Assembly: GCA_021202075.1 (NCBI GenBank)
Contig: JAJQDT010000066.1
Coordinates: 1-38,443, forward strand
Reading direction: 5' to 3'
DNA: 38,443 nucleotides
From: Lachnospiraceae bacterium
GTDB lineage: Bacteria; Bacillota; Clostridia; Lachnospirales; Lachnospiraceae
In this document: one piece after another, positions 1 through 6,959 of the stretch
Layout of the letters: every line of letters begins with the position of its first letter
Position numbering within the stretch: position 1 is the stretch's first letter
Made by a program: the position numbers and the translations under genes
Notes under the pieces: generated by a model
Database searches by the model: none
What the model saw: only the letters and a program-made list of their open reading frames with translations
What the model was told of the DNA's origin: nothing

Positions 1-79
1 TGCTGGTATTTTATTTGCCATTGGGCAGCTTACTTTCCTGAATCATTGTATCATACGCCGGAAGGCTTTCGCAACCTGA

Positions 80-107
80 AAAACGGATGCCGACAGGCAT
101 CCGTTTT
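80..107 (-). terminator. Intrinsic terminator downstream of the aldo/keto reductase
   Basis: A perfect 12-bp stem (80-91 with 96-107) closes on a GACA loop. Read leftward, the stem is followed by a run of T residues. It lies about 100 bp beyond the stop of the aldo/keto reductase gene and probably ends the sugar operon. The A and T tracts on both sides mean it could also work rightward. Confidence 0.8.
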
Positions 108-204
108 GAGCCGATGACTGCCGATCACTTTCATACCACATACCACAGGGAATGAATGTGACTTACAGCAGCTTATATTTTATAGAAAAATGGCCAGAAT
201 CGTT

Positions 205-1215
205 TTATTTTACAATCACTCCATCCTCGTCCCAGAGGTCATGCCAGTCCTTCGCGCCCTCCCAGAGGAACACCTGTCCTTTTACGAGGCGGTTGTTGCA
301 CTCAAGGGTCTCCATGATCTTCATTTCCTCATCAGTCAGCGCATCTTCGATCACTCCCTGCAGATTGCTCAGGATGTTGCGCGGCTTCGTGGAGAACGGA
401 ATCGGCGCGACGCCGCTCTGTACCTCCCACTTAAGCGCGATGTTGACCGGATGCACGTGATGCGCTTTGGCAATCTCGACCAGCGCGGGTACCTTCAGAT
501 CTGCGACATCCTCCGGCGTGCAGTCACGGGCCGGGCGGTCCGGGGAGCCGAGCGGGCAGAAAGCCACCGGCACGATACCCTTGCTCTCAATATAGGATTT
601 CAGTTCCCTCTGCTGGAAACACGGATGATATTCCAGCTCAATGGCTGCCGGCAAAATGCGGCAGAGCGGAAGCACCGCTTCCAGCTTCGGGATCGTCATG
701 TTGGACATCCCGATGTGCTTTGTCAGACCCATGTCGACCAGACGCTCCATCTGCCTCCAGGTCTTCATAAAGCGCTCGACGGTAAACGGTTTCGAATCCG
801 GATTGCGGGTGTCGACATCACAGCCTGGCGGATGATAGTTTGGGAACGGCCAGTGGACGTAATACATATCCAGATAATCCAGACGCAGATCCTTCAGGGT
901 CTTTGCGCAGGCAAGCAGCACATCGCCGTCCCCGTGCATGTCATTCCAGACCTTGGATACAATGAAGAGCTCCTCTCTTTTTACCTCTTCGTCCGCAAAT
1001 GCATTTGCGAACACCTCTCCGATTTCTGCCTCGTTGCCATAGCAGGCCGCGCAGTCAAACATCCGGTATCCGGCATCGATTGCGCTTCTGACCGCCGCCG
1101 AAACAAGATCCGCGTCCGCATGGTCAGAGCCAAACGTTCCCATCCCGATGGCCGGCATTTTCGTGCCGGTATACAGGGTTCTTTGCGGCACCGCCGCAGG
1201 ATTTACAATTGCCAT
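205..1215 (-). CDS. Aldo/keto reductase
   Basis: NAD(P)H-dependent aldo/keto reductase of 336 aa, a cytosolic TIM-barrel enzyme that reduces carbonyls or oxidises alcohols. Family features seen: N-terminal MPAIGMGTFGSDH, then AGYRMFDCAACYGNE (catalytic Asp and Tyr region), YYVHWPFPN with the catalytic His, and late KPRNILSNLQG, a cofactor-binding segment. The start at 1215 is chosen because AAGGAGG lies 7 nt upstream; an in-frame upstream ATG at 1362 would add 49 unconserved residues running back into the previous gene. It is the last gene of the leftward sugar cluster, 130 bp after the polyol dehydrogenase. The context suggests a sugar or polyol substrate, but the exact one cannot be read from the sequence. 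Confidence 0.9.
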   Translation of the reverse strand: MAIVNPAAVPQRTLYTGTKMPAIGMGTFGSDHADADLVSAAVRSAIDAGYRMFDCAACYGNEAEIGEVFANAFADEEVKREELFIVSKVWNDMHGDGDVLLACAKTLKDLRLDYLDMYYVHWPFPNYHPPGCDVDTRNPDSKPFTVERFMKTWRQMERLVDMGLTKHIGMSNMTIPKLEAVLPLCRILPAAIELEYHPCFQQRELKSYIESKGIVPVAFCPLGSPDRPARDCTPEDVADLKVPALVEIAKAHHVHPVNIALKWEVQSGVAPIPFSTKPRNILSNLQGVIEDALTDEEMKIMETLECNNRLVKGQVFLWEGAKDWHDLWDEDGVIVK

Positions 1216-1345
1216 AGATTCTTCCTCCTTCTTTTTATCTGCATGAGCATGATACTGCGAATTGCTTCTATTCCTCAGCTTTGATCCTATTACACCAGAA
1301 CCTGACAGTTCCTTGTTTCGGCCAGATTCTGGCGTGCAGCGGTAT

Positions 1346-2395
1346 TTACTGCTCTGAATCAATCAGGATCTTGCCTTTCACGGTTCCCGGTGTCTTGAAC
1401 AGCTCAAACGCCTCATCAATCTTACTGAGCGGGAAGATTTTAAAAGTAAAGGAATCATCCATTTTCAGATCTCCGGTCGCGAAATAGTGCGCCACCAGCT
1501 CCCACTCATGTCCCGGGAACGGCGCGCTATAAGACATCCAGCTGCCGGTCAGGTTAAACTCTTTGCGGTTAATGTTTTCCCATTCCTTCACCGTAAAGGT
1601 CAGGTCGCGTGTCGGCGTGCCGATAAAGCAGACGTCCGCGCGGTTCGCCGCCAGCTCGAATGCCATCTTCATGGTAATCGTATTTCCGGCAGTCTCATAT
1701 ACATAGTCAAAGCCCCTGCCGCCGGTGTACGCCATCGCCTCGTCCATGAAGCCTTCTTTTAAAGTATTAATTCCGCCGGTCGCGCCGAGCCGCTTCCCAA
1801 GCTCCAGGCGCTCGTCCACAATATCAAACACAACCACTTCCTTCGCGCCGAAAATTTTTGCCCACTGCATGGTCATCATGCCGACCGTGCCGCCGCCGAG
1901 GATGGCCACGGTTTTGCCGCCCTTGTAGCCGGTCCGCTCCAGGCCGTGCAGCGCGACTGTCGCCGGCTCGAAGAATGCGCCCTGTTCAAATGTCACATCC
2001 TCCGCAAATTTCACAATGTTGCTCTCCGGCATGCAGACGTACTCCGCATAGCTGCCATAGGAATGAGATCCGATAAAATCGTAGTGCTTGCACAGCGAAT
2101 AATTGCCCTTCTGGCAGTCCTCGCACTTCATGCAGGGCACCAGCGGAATTCCCGCCACGCGATCGCCCGGCTTAACGGAGGTCACGCCCTCTCCGACCTC
2201 CTCTACCGTGCCGGAAAACTCATGCCCCAGCACAATCGGGTAATAATGTGCCGCGTCCGCGTTGACACGCGGAATATCCGAGCCGCAGATACCGGTGTAT
2301 TTCACCTTAATCAGCGCCTGCCCCGCCTTCGGCTCCGGCTTCGGGATGTCCTCGTAGCGGATGTCGCAGACTCCATGCAATACTCCTGCTTTCAT
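1346..2395 (-). CDS. Zinc-dependent polyol dehydrogenase (galactitol-1-phosphate 5-dehydrogenase-like)
   Basis: Medium-chain zinc alcohol dehydrogenase, 349 aa, full length. It has the catalytic zinc site GICGSD and GHEFSG, the structural zinc cysteines in PCMKCEDCQKGNYSLC (four Cys), and a Rossmann motif at ILGGGTVG followed by VVVFDIVDERL, which favours NAD(H). Overall it most resembles galactitol-1-phosphate or sorbitol/xylitol dehydrogenases, which oxidise a polyol or polyol phosphate to the ketose. AGGAGG sits 9 nt before the ATG. It lies 104 bp downstream of the FGGY kinase in the same direction, and the two likely act in sequence. The neighbouring kinase suggests a free polyol substrate rather than a PTS-delivered phosphate; that is inference. 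Confidence 0.88.
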   Translation of the reverse strand: MKAGVLHGVCDIRYEDIPKPEPKAGQALIKVKYTGICGSDIPRVNADAAHYYPIVLGHEFSGTVEEVGEGVTSVKPGDRVAGIPLVPCMKCEDCQKGNYSLCKHYDFIGSHSYGSYAEYVCMPESNIVKFAEDVTFEQGAFFEPATVALHGLERTGYKGGKTVAILGGGTVGMMTMQWAKIFGAKEVVVFDIVDERLELGKRLGATGGINTLKEGFMDEAMAYTGGRGFDYVYETAGNTITMKMAFELAANRADVCFIGTPTRDLTFTVKEWENINRKEFNLTGSWMSYSAPFPGHEWELVAHYFATGDLKMDDSFTFKIFPLSKIDEAFELFKTPGTVKGKILIDSEQ

Positions 2396-2499
2396 AATGC
2401 TGTTCCTCCTCGTAATTGTTTCTGTAATACTCTCTGTTTTCCTTCAGTAATTGTTTTTTGCAACGATTGCAATGCCTTCGGTTTTCTATCCATAGCCTG

Positions 2500-4026
2500 C
2501 TATATCACGTACTTCGCCATGAGTTCCTTTAAATTCTCGTACAATGCCAGATACGTATCATAGTTTTTCTGATAAATTTCCTGATTTCCCGCATTTGGTT
2601 CATGGCGGCGCGTCTCGCGCACCGTCAGCGCGACAGCTTCTTCATAATCCGTATAAAATCCGGTTCCGACGCCCGCGAGGATGGCCGCGCCAAGAGTCGT
2701 TGCCGTATCTGATGACGGCACCACGATCGGCTTTCCGGTCACATCGGATTTAATCTGCGTCCACAGAAGGGAATTGGCGGAGCCTCCCATCGCGCGGAGC
2801 ACCTTTGCCTCCGCCCCGGCTTTTTCGGCCACCTCCAGATTATGCCGCAGGGAAAATGCCACACCCTCCATCGCCGCGCGAACCATATGCCCCTTCGTCT
2901 TCGCAAAATCCAGCCCATAAAACACACCTTTCGCATTCACATCCCAGATGGGGGAGCGCTCCCCGGACATATAAGGCAAAAAGACCAGTCCGTCTGATCC
3001 GGCAGGAATCTTTTCGGCGATTTCATTCAGCTGCTCCAGGGATGATTTGCCGGTCTGCTCACTCATCAGCCGTTCATAGCCGGCGAATTCCTTTTCTATC
3101 CAGCGCATCACACCGCCGCCCCCGGTCGTGCCGCCCTGCAGCAGCCATTTTCCGGGTACCACATGATAGCTCAAGATCAGCCGGGGATCCGCGCGGTAAG
3201 TGTCCGTGCAGATGCTCATGCCGCCTGCCTGGCCGCCCTGCTCCTGTGTTTCTCCGTCATGGAGCACGCCGGTCCCAAGCGCGCCACAGGCCGCGTCCAG
3301 GCCGCCCGCCACGACCGGTGTGCCGACCGCAAGCCCCGTCTGGCGGGCCGCCTCCTCCGTGACCGTACCAATCACACTGTCGCACGGATAAATTGGGGGC
3401 AGGAATTCTGACGGGATTCCCAGCTTCCCGCACATATCCAAATTCCAGGTTCCCGTATGCATATCAAAGCAGTGCAGTCCATAGCCCTGCGAGACATCCT
3501 GAGAAAAAACTCCGGTCAGCCGGAACGCAATATAGCTGTTCGACTGCAGGATCTGATGAATCTGCCCGAACACCTCCGGGCGGTTTTCCTGATACCAGAG
3601 AATTTTCGCGGTCGTGTAGGATGGCTGCAGAGAATTCCCCGCCAGATCAAAAATCACGTCCCTGCCAGTCCCATTCAATCTTTCATTGATACGATCACAG
3701 ATATCCTTCGCGCGCGTATCCATCCAGATCGGCGTGTTGCAAAGGCTTTTCCCATCCTGATCCACCGCGACCGCGGACCAGCTCTGCCCGTCAATCCCGA
3801 TGCCCGCAATCTCGCTCGGATCAATGCCGCCTCGCCTAATCGCCTGTTTCACAGCCGCGCACACACTGCTCCACCAGTTCTCCGGATTCTGCTCCGCCCA
3901 GCCAGGATGCGGATAGTATACCGGATATTCACCGGCACCCGCGGCCGCGACCGTCCCATCCCGCTCAAAAATGGCGGCCTTACAGGCACTCGTGCCGATA
4001 TCAATTCCCAATAAATAACGTTTCAT
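2500..4026 (-). CDS. xylB: Xylulokinase-type FGGY carbohydrate kinase
   Basis: FGGY-family sugar kinase, 508 aa, the normal size. The N-terminal phosphate-binding motif is GIDIGTSACKAAIF, the substrate segment is GIDGQSWSAVAVD with WMDTRA, and the C-terminal ATPase fold carries GGTTGGGGVMRW, LPYMSGERSPIWD and MGGSANSLLWTQ. This pattern is typical of xylulokinases, which phosphorylate D-xylulose at O5 with ATP, although related kinases accept other ketoses. The start at 4026 has GGAGG 5 nt upstream; the longer reading begins at a TTG inside that region. A pair of 11-bp direct repeats lies about 60-90 bp upstream. In context it phosphorylates the ketose made by the downstream dehydrogenase. Confidence 0.9.
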   Translation of the reverse strand: MKRYLLGIDIGTSACKAAIFERDGTVAAAGAGEYPVYYPHPGWAEQNPENWWSSVCAAVKQAIRRGGIDPSEIAGIGIDGQSWSAVAVDQDGKSLCNTPIWMDTRAKDICDRINERLNGTGRDVIFDLAGNSLQPSYTTAKILWYQENRPEVFGQIHQILQSNSYIAFRLTGVFSQDVSQGYGLHCFDMHTGTWNLDMCGKLGIPSEFLPPIYPCDSVIGTVTEEAARQTGLAVGTPVVAGGLDAACGALGTGVLHDGETQEQGGQAGGMSICTDTYRADPRLILSYHVVPGKWLLQGGTTGGGGVMRWIEKEFAGYERLMSEQTGKSSLEQLNEIAEKIPAGSDGLVFLPYMSGERSPIWDVNAKGVFYGLDFAKTKGHMVRAAMEGVAFSLRHNLEVAEKAGAEAKVLRAMGGSANSLLWTQIKSDVTGKPIVVPSSDTATTLGAAILAGVGTGFYTDYEEAVALTVRETRRHEPNAGNQEIYQKNYDTYLALYENLKELMAKYVI

Positions 4027-4086
4027 ATCACCCTCCAAAATCCCGGCAAGCCAAAACTACTCAGCTCTGTCTCCTGCATCGCAGCC

Positions 4087-4117
4087 ATTTTGAGCACTTA
4101 AGAACAATTTTCAGCAC
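4087..4117. repeat. Two 11-bp direct repeats upstream of xylB
   Basis: ATTTTGAGCAC (4087-4097) and ATTTTCAGCAC (4107-4117) match at 10 of 11 positions with a 20-bp period, about two helical turns. They are 61-91 bp upstream of the xylB start. Such spacing fits an activator that binds tandem half-sites, but no matching regulator can be assigned. Confidence 0.45.
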
Positions 4118-4241
4118 ATTATTTGTCCATACCTGCAAAGCGAGCGTGGATTAAGGCTGTGCTAATCGCAAAGCGATTCTCTATTGCGCGGCTTCCATTT
4201 GAGCAAGGCCAGGGTTCCCGCCTGTCTGGGCTGAGATTCTT

Positions 4242-5264
4242 TCACAACCGCCTCACAGAATTTCCCTCTACCACCTTTGTCTGTAATTTTCGGTAAATGG
4301 GCTCATTCCCTGCCTGGTTCGCACAAGAACCTGTCCCATTGCTGAGACGTTCCAGAATAATCTCTGCCACCTGCCTGCCAATTTCAGCAGTCGGCTGGGT
4401 CACAATCGTCAGCTTTGGGTGGCAGGCTCTTGCAAAAGGAAGATTGTCAAAGCCAATTACCGACAGCGCCTCCGGAATCCGGATACCGACCTCATTGGCT
4501 CCGATAACAGCCCCCATGGTCAACTCATAGTTTGTCGCAAAGACCGCCGTCATGTCCGGATTTTCCTGCACCAGGTGCTCCAGTCCGCGCACACCGCTCT
4601 CCATCGTATAATCGCCGCGGAAAATCAGCCGTTCATCTATCTCAATCCCGCTCTCCTGCAGCATCTGGCGGTAACCCTTCAGCCGCTCCTGCGCCGTAAA
4701 AACGTCCTCCGGCCCGCTGATAATGCCAATCCGCCGATGTCCATTTCGAATCAGCCCGGAGACCGCATTGCGCGCGGCAGTGAGATTGTCAACAAACACA
4801 CAGTCACAGTTCAGAGCGCGAATCTTGCGGTCAATCAGAACAACCGGTCTCCCTGACTTCAAAAACGATTCCAGATGTGCTCCGCTGGTGTCCACCGGCA
4901 TATTGACAATTCCGTCCACACGCCGGCGCATAAGGAATTCCACCGCTTCGCGCTCCAGCCTCCGGTCCGTCCTGCAGTCACAGATCATCGTCGCGTAGCC
5001 ATGGCTGCGCAGGACATCCTCCATCGCGGTGATAATTTCCGAACAGAACACATTATTCAGCTCCGGAATCACCACACCGATCGTCCGGGTCGTATTCGTC
5101 TTCAGCCCGCGGGCGACCTCGTTCACCTCAAAATCCAGTTCCCGGATGGCCACCTCGATCTTCGCCCGGTTTTTCTCCCGCACATTGCCCCCATTAAAAT
5201 AGGAGGAAACCGTCGCCAGGCCAAGTCCGGTTTTCTTCGCGATATCCTTCATCGTAGCCGCCAC
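4242..5264 (-). CDS. LacI-family transcriptional regulator
   Basis: LacI/GalR-type repressor, 340 aa. The N-terminal helix-turn-helix reads MKDIAKKTGLGLATVSSYFNG, followed by the hinge region and a periplasmic-binding-protein-like sensor domain starting at TRTIGVVIPELNNVF and including the typical SVIGFDNLPFA segment near the C terminus. A GTG start at 5264 is preferred because AGGAGG lies 7 nt upstream; the ATG at 5282 would overlap that site. The gene sits between the aldolase and the kinase, in the same direction, so it very likely regulates this cluster. The CG-centred palindrome at 6457-6468 is a typical LacI-family operator and its likely target. The inducer is unknown, presumably the sugar or a phosphorylated intermediate. 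Confidence 0.93.
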   Translation of the reverse strand: MAATMKDIAKKTGLGLATVSSYFNGGNVREKNRAKIEVAIRELDFEVNEVARGLKTNTTRTIGVVIPELNNVFCSEIITAMEDVLRSHGYATMICDCRTDRRLEREAVEFLMRRRVDGIVNMPVDTSGAHLESFLKSGRPVVLIDRKIRALNCDCVFVDNLTAARNAVSGLIRNGHRRIGIISGPEDVFTAQERLKGYRQMLQESGIEIDERLIFRGDYTMESGVRGLEHLVQENPDMTAVFATNYELTMGAVIGANEVGIRIPEALSVIGFDNLPFARACHPKLTIVTQPTAEIGRQVAEIILERLSNGTGSCANQAGNEPIYRKLQTKVVEGNSVRRL

Positions 5265-5282
5265 AATAGTTCCTCCTCGCAT

Positions 5283-5298
5283 AGTTGTATATACAACT
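5283..5298. promoter_or_regulatory. 16-bp perfect palindrome upstream of the lacI-type gene
   Basis: AGTTGTATATACAACT is a perfect palindrome lying 19-34 nt upstream of the regulator's GTG start. Its TTGT...ACAA form resembles GntR-type operators more than CG-centred LacI operators. It may be an internal regulatory site of the cluster. The protein bound is unknown. Confidence 0.5.
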
Positions 5299-5561
5299 TT
5301 TCGTGTTTTTTGTTACACTGCCTGACACCTCAGCCATAGGCTTTTGCCCGCTTCCCACGGACTGCCCTGACTATATGTCTTCATTTATTCGATTCGCGCG
5401 ATCGCATACGTGCCGCCCCACTGTGTTTTCATTTCATTCACTTAATCACAAGTTTGCTGTCCCACTGCATCTTACGCAACTATTCTGAATAAATACCATT
5501 TTACTTATAGGAAACGGCATTCGTCACATCCATGGTCGAGATCTCACCGATGCGCTTCGGC

Positions 5562-6422
5562 TTACTCAATACCCGCTGCCTTGCCGTCGCAGCCACACAC
5601 CTTCATGCGGTTCATCACCAGCTCTTTCACCGCAGCCATGCCGACCTTGCCCAACGCCTTCGGGTCAAAGGTCTCAGGCTTCTCCGCCATCAGCGCCTGT
5701 CCCGCATCCGTGTACGCCTTGCGCAGCTCTGTCGCAAAGTTTACCTTGCAGATGCCGCGGCTCACGCAGTCGCGCACCTCATCATCACTTAACCCGGACG
5801 CGCCATGCAGCACAAGCGGAATATCCACGACCTTGCGAATCTCAGAGAGACGCTCCTTGTCCAGCACCGGCGTGCCCACATAAAAACCGTGCGCCGTGCC
5901 AATCGCGACCGCCAGAGAGGTGATGCCTGTGCGCTCGACGAACTCCTTCGCCTCCATCGGATCGGTATTCGTATCCGCGACTGCCACGAGGTCATCCTCT
6001 TTGCCGCCTACCTTGCCGAGCTCCGCCTCACACGGAATCCCGACCGCCTTCGCGACATCCGCAACCTTTTTGCTGACCTCAATATTTCCTTCAAAATTCA
6101 GCTTGGAGCCGTCAATCATCACCGATGTGTAGCCCGCCTTGATTGCCTGTACCGCCAGCTCAAAGCTGCTGCCGTGATCCAGATGCAGACACACCGGAAC
6201 CGAAGCCTTCTTCGCCTCCGCCGCCACAATCGCCGCGTAAGTATCCAGCGTCCCGTACTTGATCGTAGACGGCGTCGTCTGCAGCATCACCGGCGCCCCC
6301 AGCTCCTCAGCCGCGCCGATAATCGCCTTCACCATTTCCATGTTCTCACAGTTAAACGCACCCACCGCGTAGCCGCGCTTCTGCGCGTCCAGTAACATCT
6401 TCTCCGAAGTAACCAATGGCAT
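5562..6422 (-). CDS. Class II fructose/tagatose-bisphosphate aldolase family protein
   Basis: Zinc-dependent class II aldolase, 286 aa, in the FbaA/GatY/KbaY family, which splits a ketose phosphate into dihydroxyacetone phosphate and an aldehyde. Visible motifs: CLHLDHGSS (catalytic Asp and zinc His), AELGKVGGKEDD, GTAHGFY (zinc His), LVLHGASGLSDDEV (zinc His and phosphate loop) and CKVNFATELR (phosphate binding). AGGAGG lies about 8 nt before the ATG. It is the first gene of the cluster, directly behind a strong promoter and a LacI-type operator. Whether the substrate is fructose-1,6-bisphosphate, tagatose-1,6-bisphosphate or another ketose phosphate cannot be decided here; the polyol-gene context favours a catabolic GatY/KbaY-like role. 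Confidence 0.9.
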   Translation of the reverse strand: MPLVTSEKMLLDAQKRGYAVGAFNCENMEMVKAIIGAAEELGAPVMLQTTPSTIKYGTLDTYAAIVAAEAKKASVPVCLHLDHGSSFELAVQAIKAGYTSVMIDGSKLNFEGNIEVSKKVADVAKAVGIPCEAELGKVGGKEDDLVAVADTNTDPMEAKEFVERTGITSLAVAIGTAHGFYVGTPVLDKERLSEIRKVVDIPLVLHGASGLSDDEVRDCVSRGICKVNFATELRKAYTDAGQALMAEKPETFDPKALGKVGMAAVKELVMNRMKVCGCDGKAAGIE

Positions 6423-6456
6423 CTCTTTGTCCTCCTGATTTTCTCATTTTTGAAAT

Positions 6457-6468
6457 CGAAACGTTTCG
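6457..6468. promoter_or_regulatory. LacI-type operator in front of the aldolase gene
   Basis: CGAAACGTTTCG is a perfect 12-bp palindrome centred on CG, with partly symmetric flanks (AAAT/GTTT). It lies just downstream of the -10 element and before the aldolase start, where a bound repressor would block transcription. The LacI-family protein encoded in the same cluster is the obvious candidate, although global CcpA-type control is also possible. Confidence 0.75.
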
Positions 6469-6483
6469 GTTTGTGTTGGCTAT

Positions 6484-6512
6484 ATCTTATAACAGCAAAG
6501 TTTATTTGTCAA
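6484..6512 (-). promoter_or_regulatory. Sigma-A promoter of the sugar operon
   Basis: Reading leftward, TTGACA (6507-6512) is followed after exactly 17 bp by TAAGAT (6484-6489). The operator at 6457-6468 overlaps the expected start of transcription. No terminator was seen between the aldolase and the regulator gene, so this promoter may drive the whole cluster. Confidence 0.8.
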
Positions 6513-6644
6513 GAATAAAATAATTTTTTCTTGCTGCTTTTCTGCTATCTCACAATCGAACAGGCGGCGACTTGTCGGCTCCTACTCGCCCGCGCGGGGC
6601 GCGTGCAGCACAAGCTGCTAATTTTCTTACGCGCCCCTGCGCAC

Positions 6645-6681
6645 GAAAAACAGGGGAGCTTTTGTGAAGAAAGCTCCCCTG
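6645..6681 (-). terminator. Intrinsic terminator of the hydrogenase operon
   Basis: A perfect 12-bp GC-rich stem (6651-6662 with 6670-6681) with a 7-nt loop is followed, reading leftward, by five T residues. It lies about 280 bp past the hydrogenase stop, beyond the tandem repeats, so the repeats would be transcribed in the 3' untranslated region. Confidence 0.85.
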
Positions 6682-6790
6682 CCAATCTCAACCGTATTTC
6701 CCTGTCCTGCACAAAGACGCCGTAAATTACGTGTAACTGCAGGAAAGCAGGGAAAGCCGCGCAATATATAATCTCTTCGCGGTTGTATAT

Positions 6791-6909
6791 CCCGTACGAA
6801 GTGCGGGATGCCTCCCCGGCGAGGATTTATCCCGTACGAAGTGCGGGATGCCTCCCCGGCGAGGATTTATCCCGTACGAAGTGCGGGATGCCTCCCGGCG
6901 AGGGGGCGC
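6791..6909. repeat. Three tandem 40-bp repeats with internal hairpins
   Basis: Three copies start at 6791, 6831 and 6871 with an exact 40-bp period; the third lacks one C near 6895. Each copy contains TCCCGTAC-GAA-GTGCGGGA, an 8-bp stem (one G-T wobble) with a 3-nt loop, followed by a C/G-rich arm and a GAGGATTTA spacer. The array lies in the untranslated tail of the hydrogenase operon. There are no spacers of differing sequence, so it is not a CRISPR array. It may be a local amplification of a dispersed hairpin repeat. Confidence 0.85.
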
Positions 6910-6959
6910 GGCCTTCGTCCATACCTGCTGTGCAAGTATGAACATGCAAAACAGCAAAC

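Noticed and set aside
190..1284. Long rightward frame opposite the aldo/keto reductase
   Set aside because: Arg/His-rich shadow translation of a well-supported gene on the other strand. Similar shadows lie opposite the hydrogenase, trp and fkp genes (for example 8900-10648 and 20204-22126).
6791..6909. Possible CRISPR array
   Set aside because: Only three units with an identical sequence throughout and no variable spacers; no cas genes nearby. It is a simple tandem repeat.
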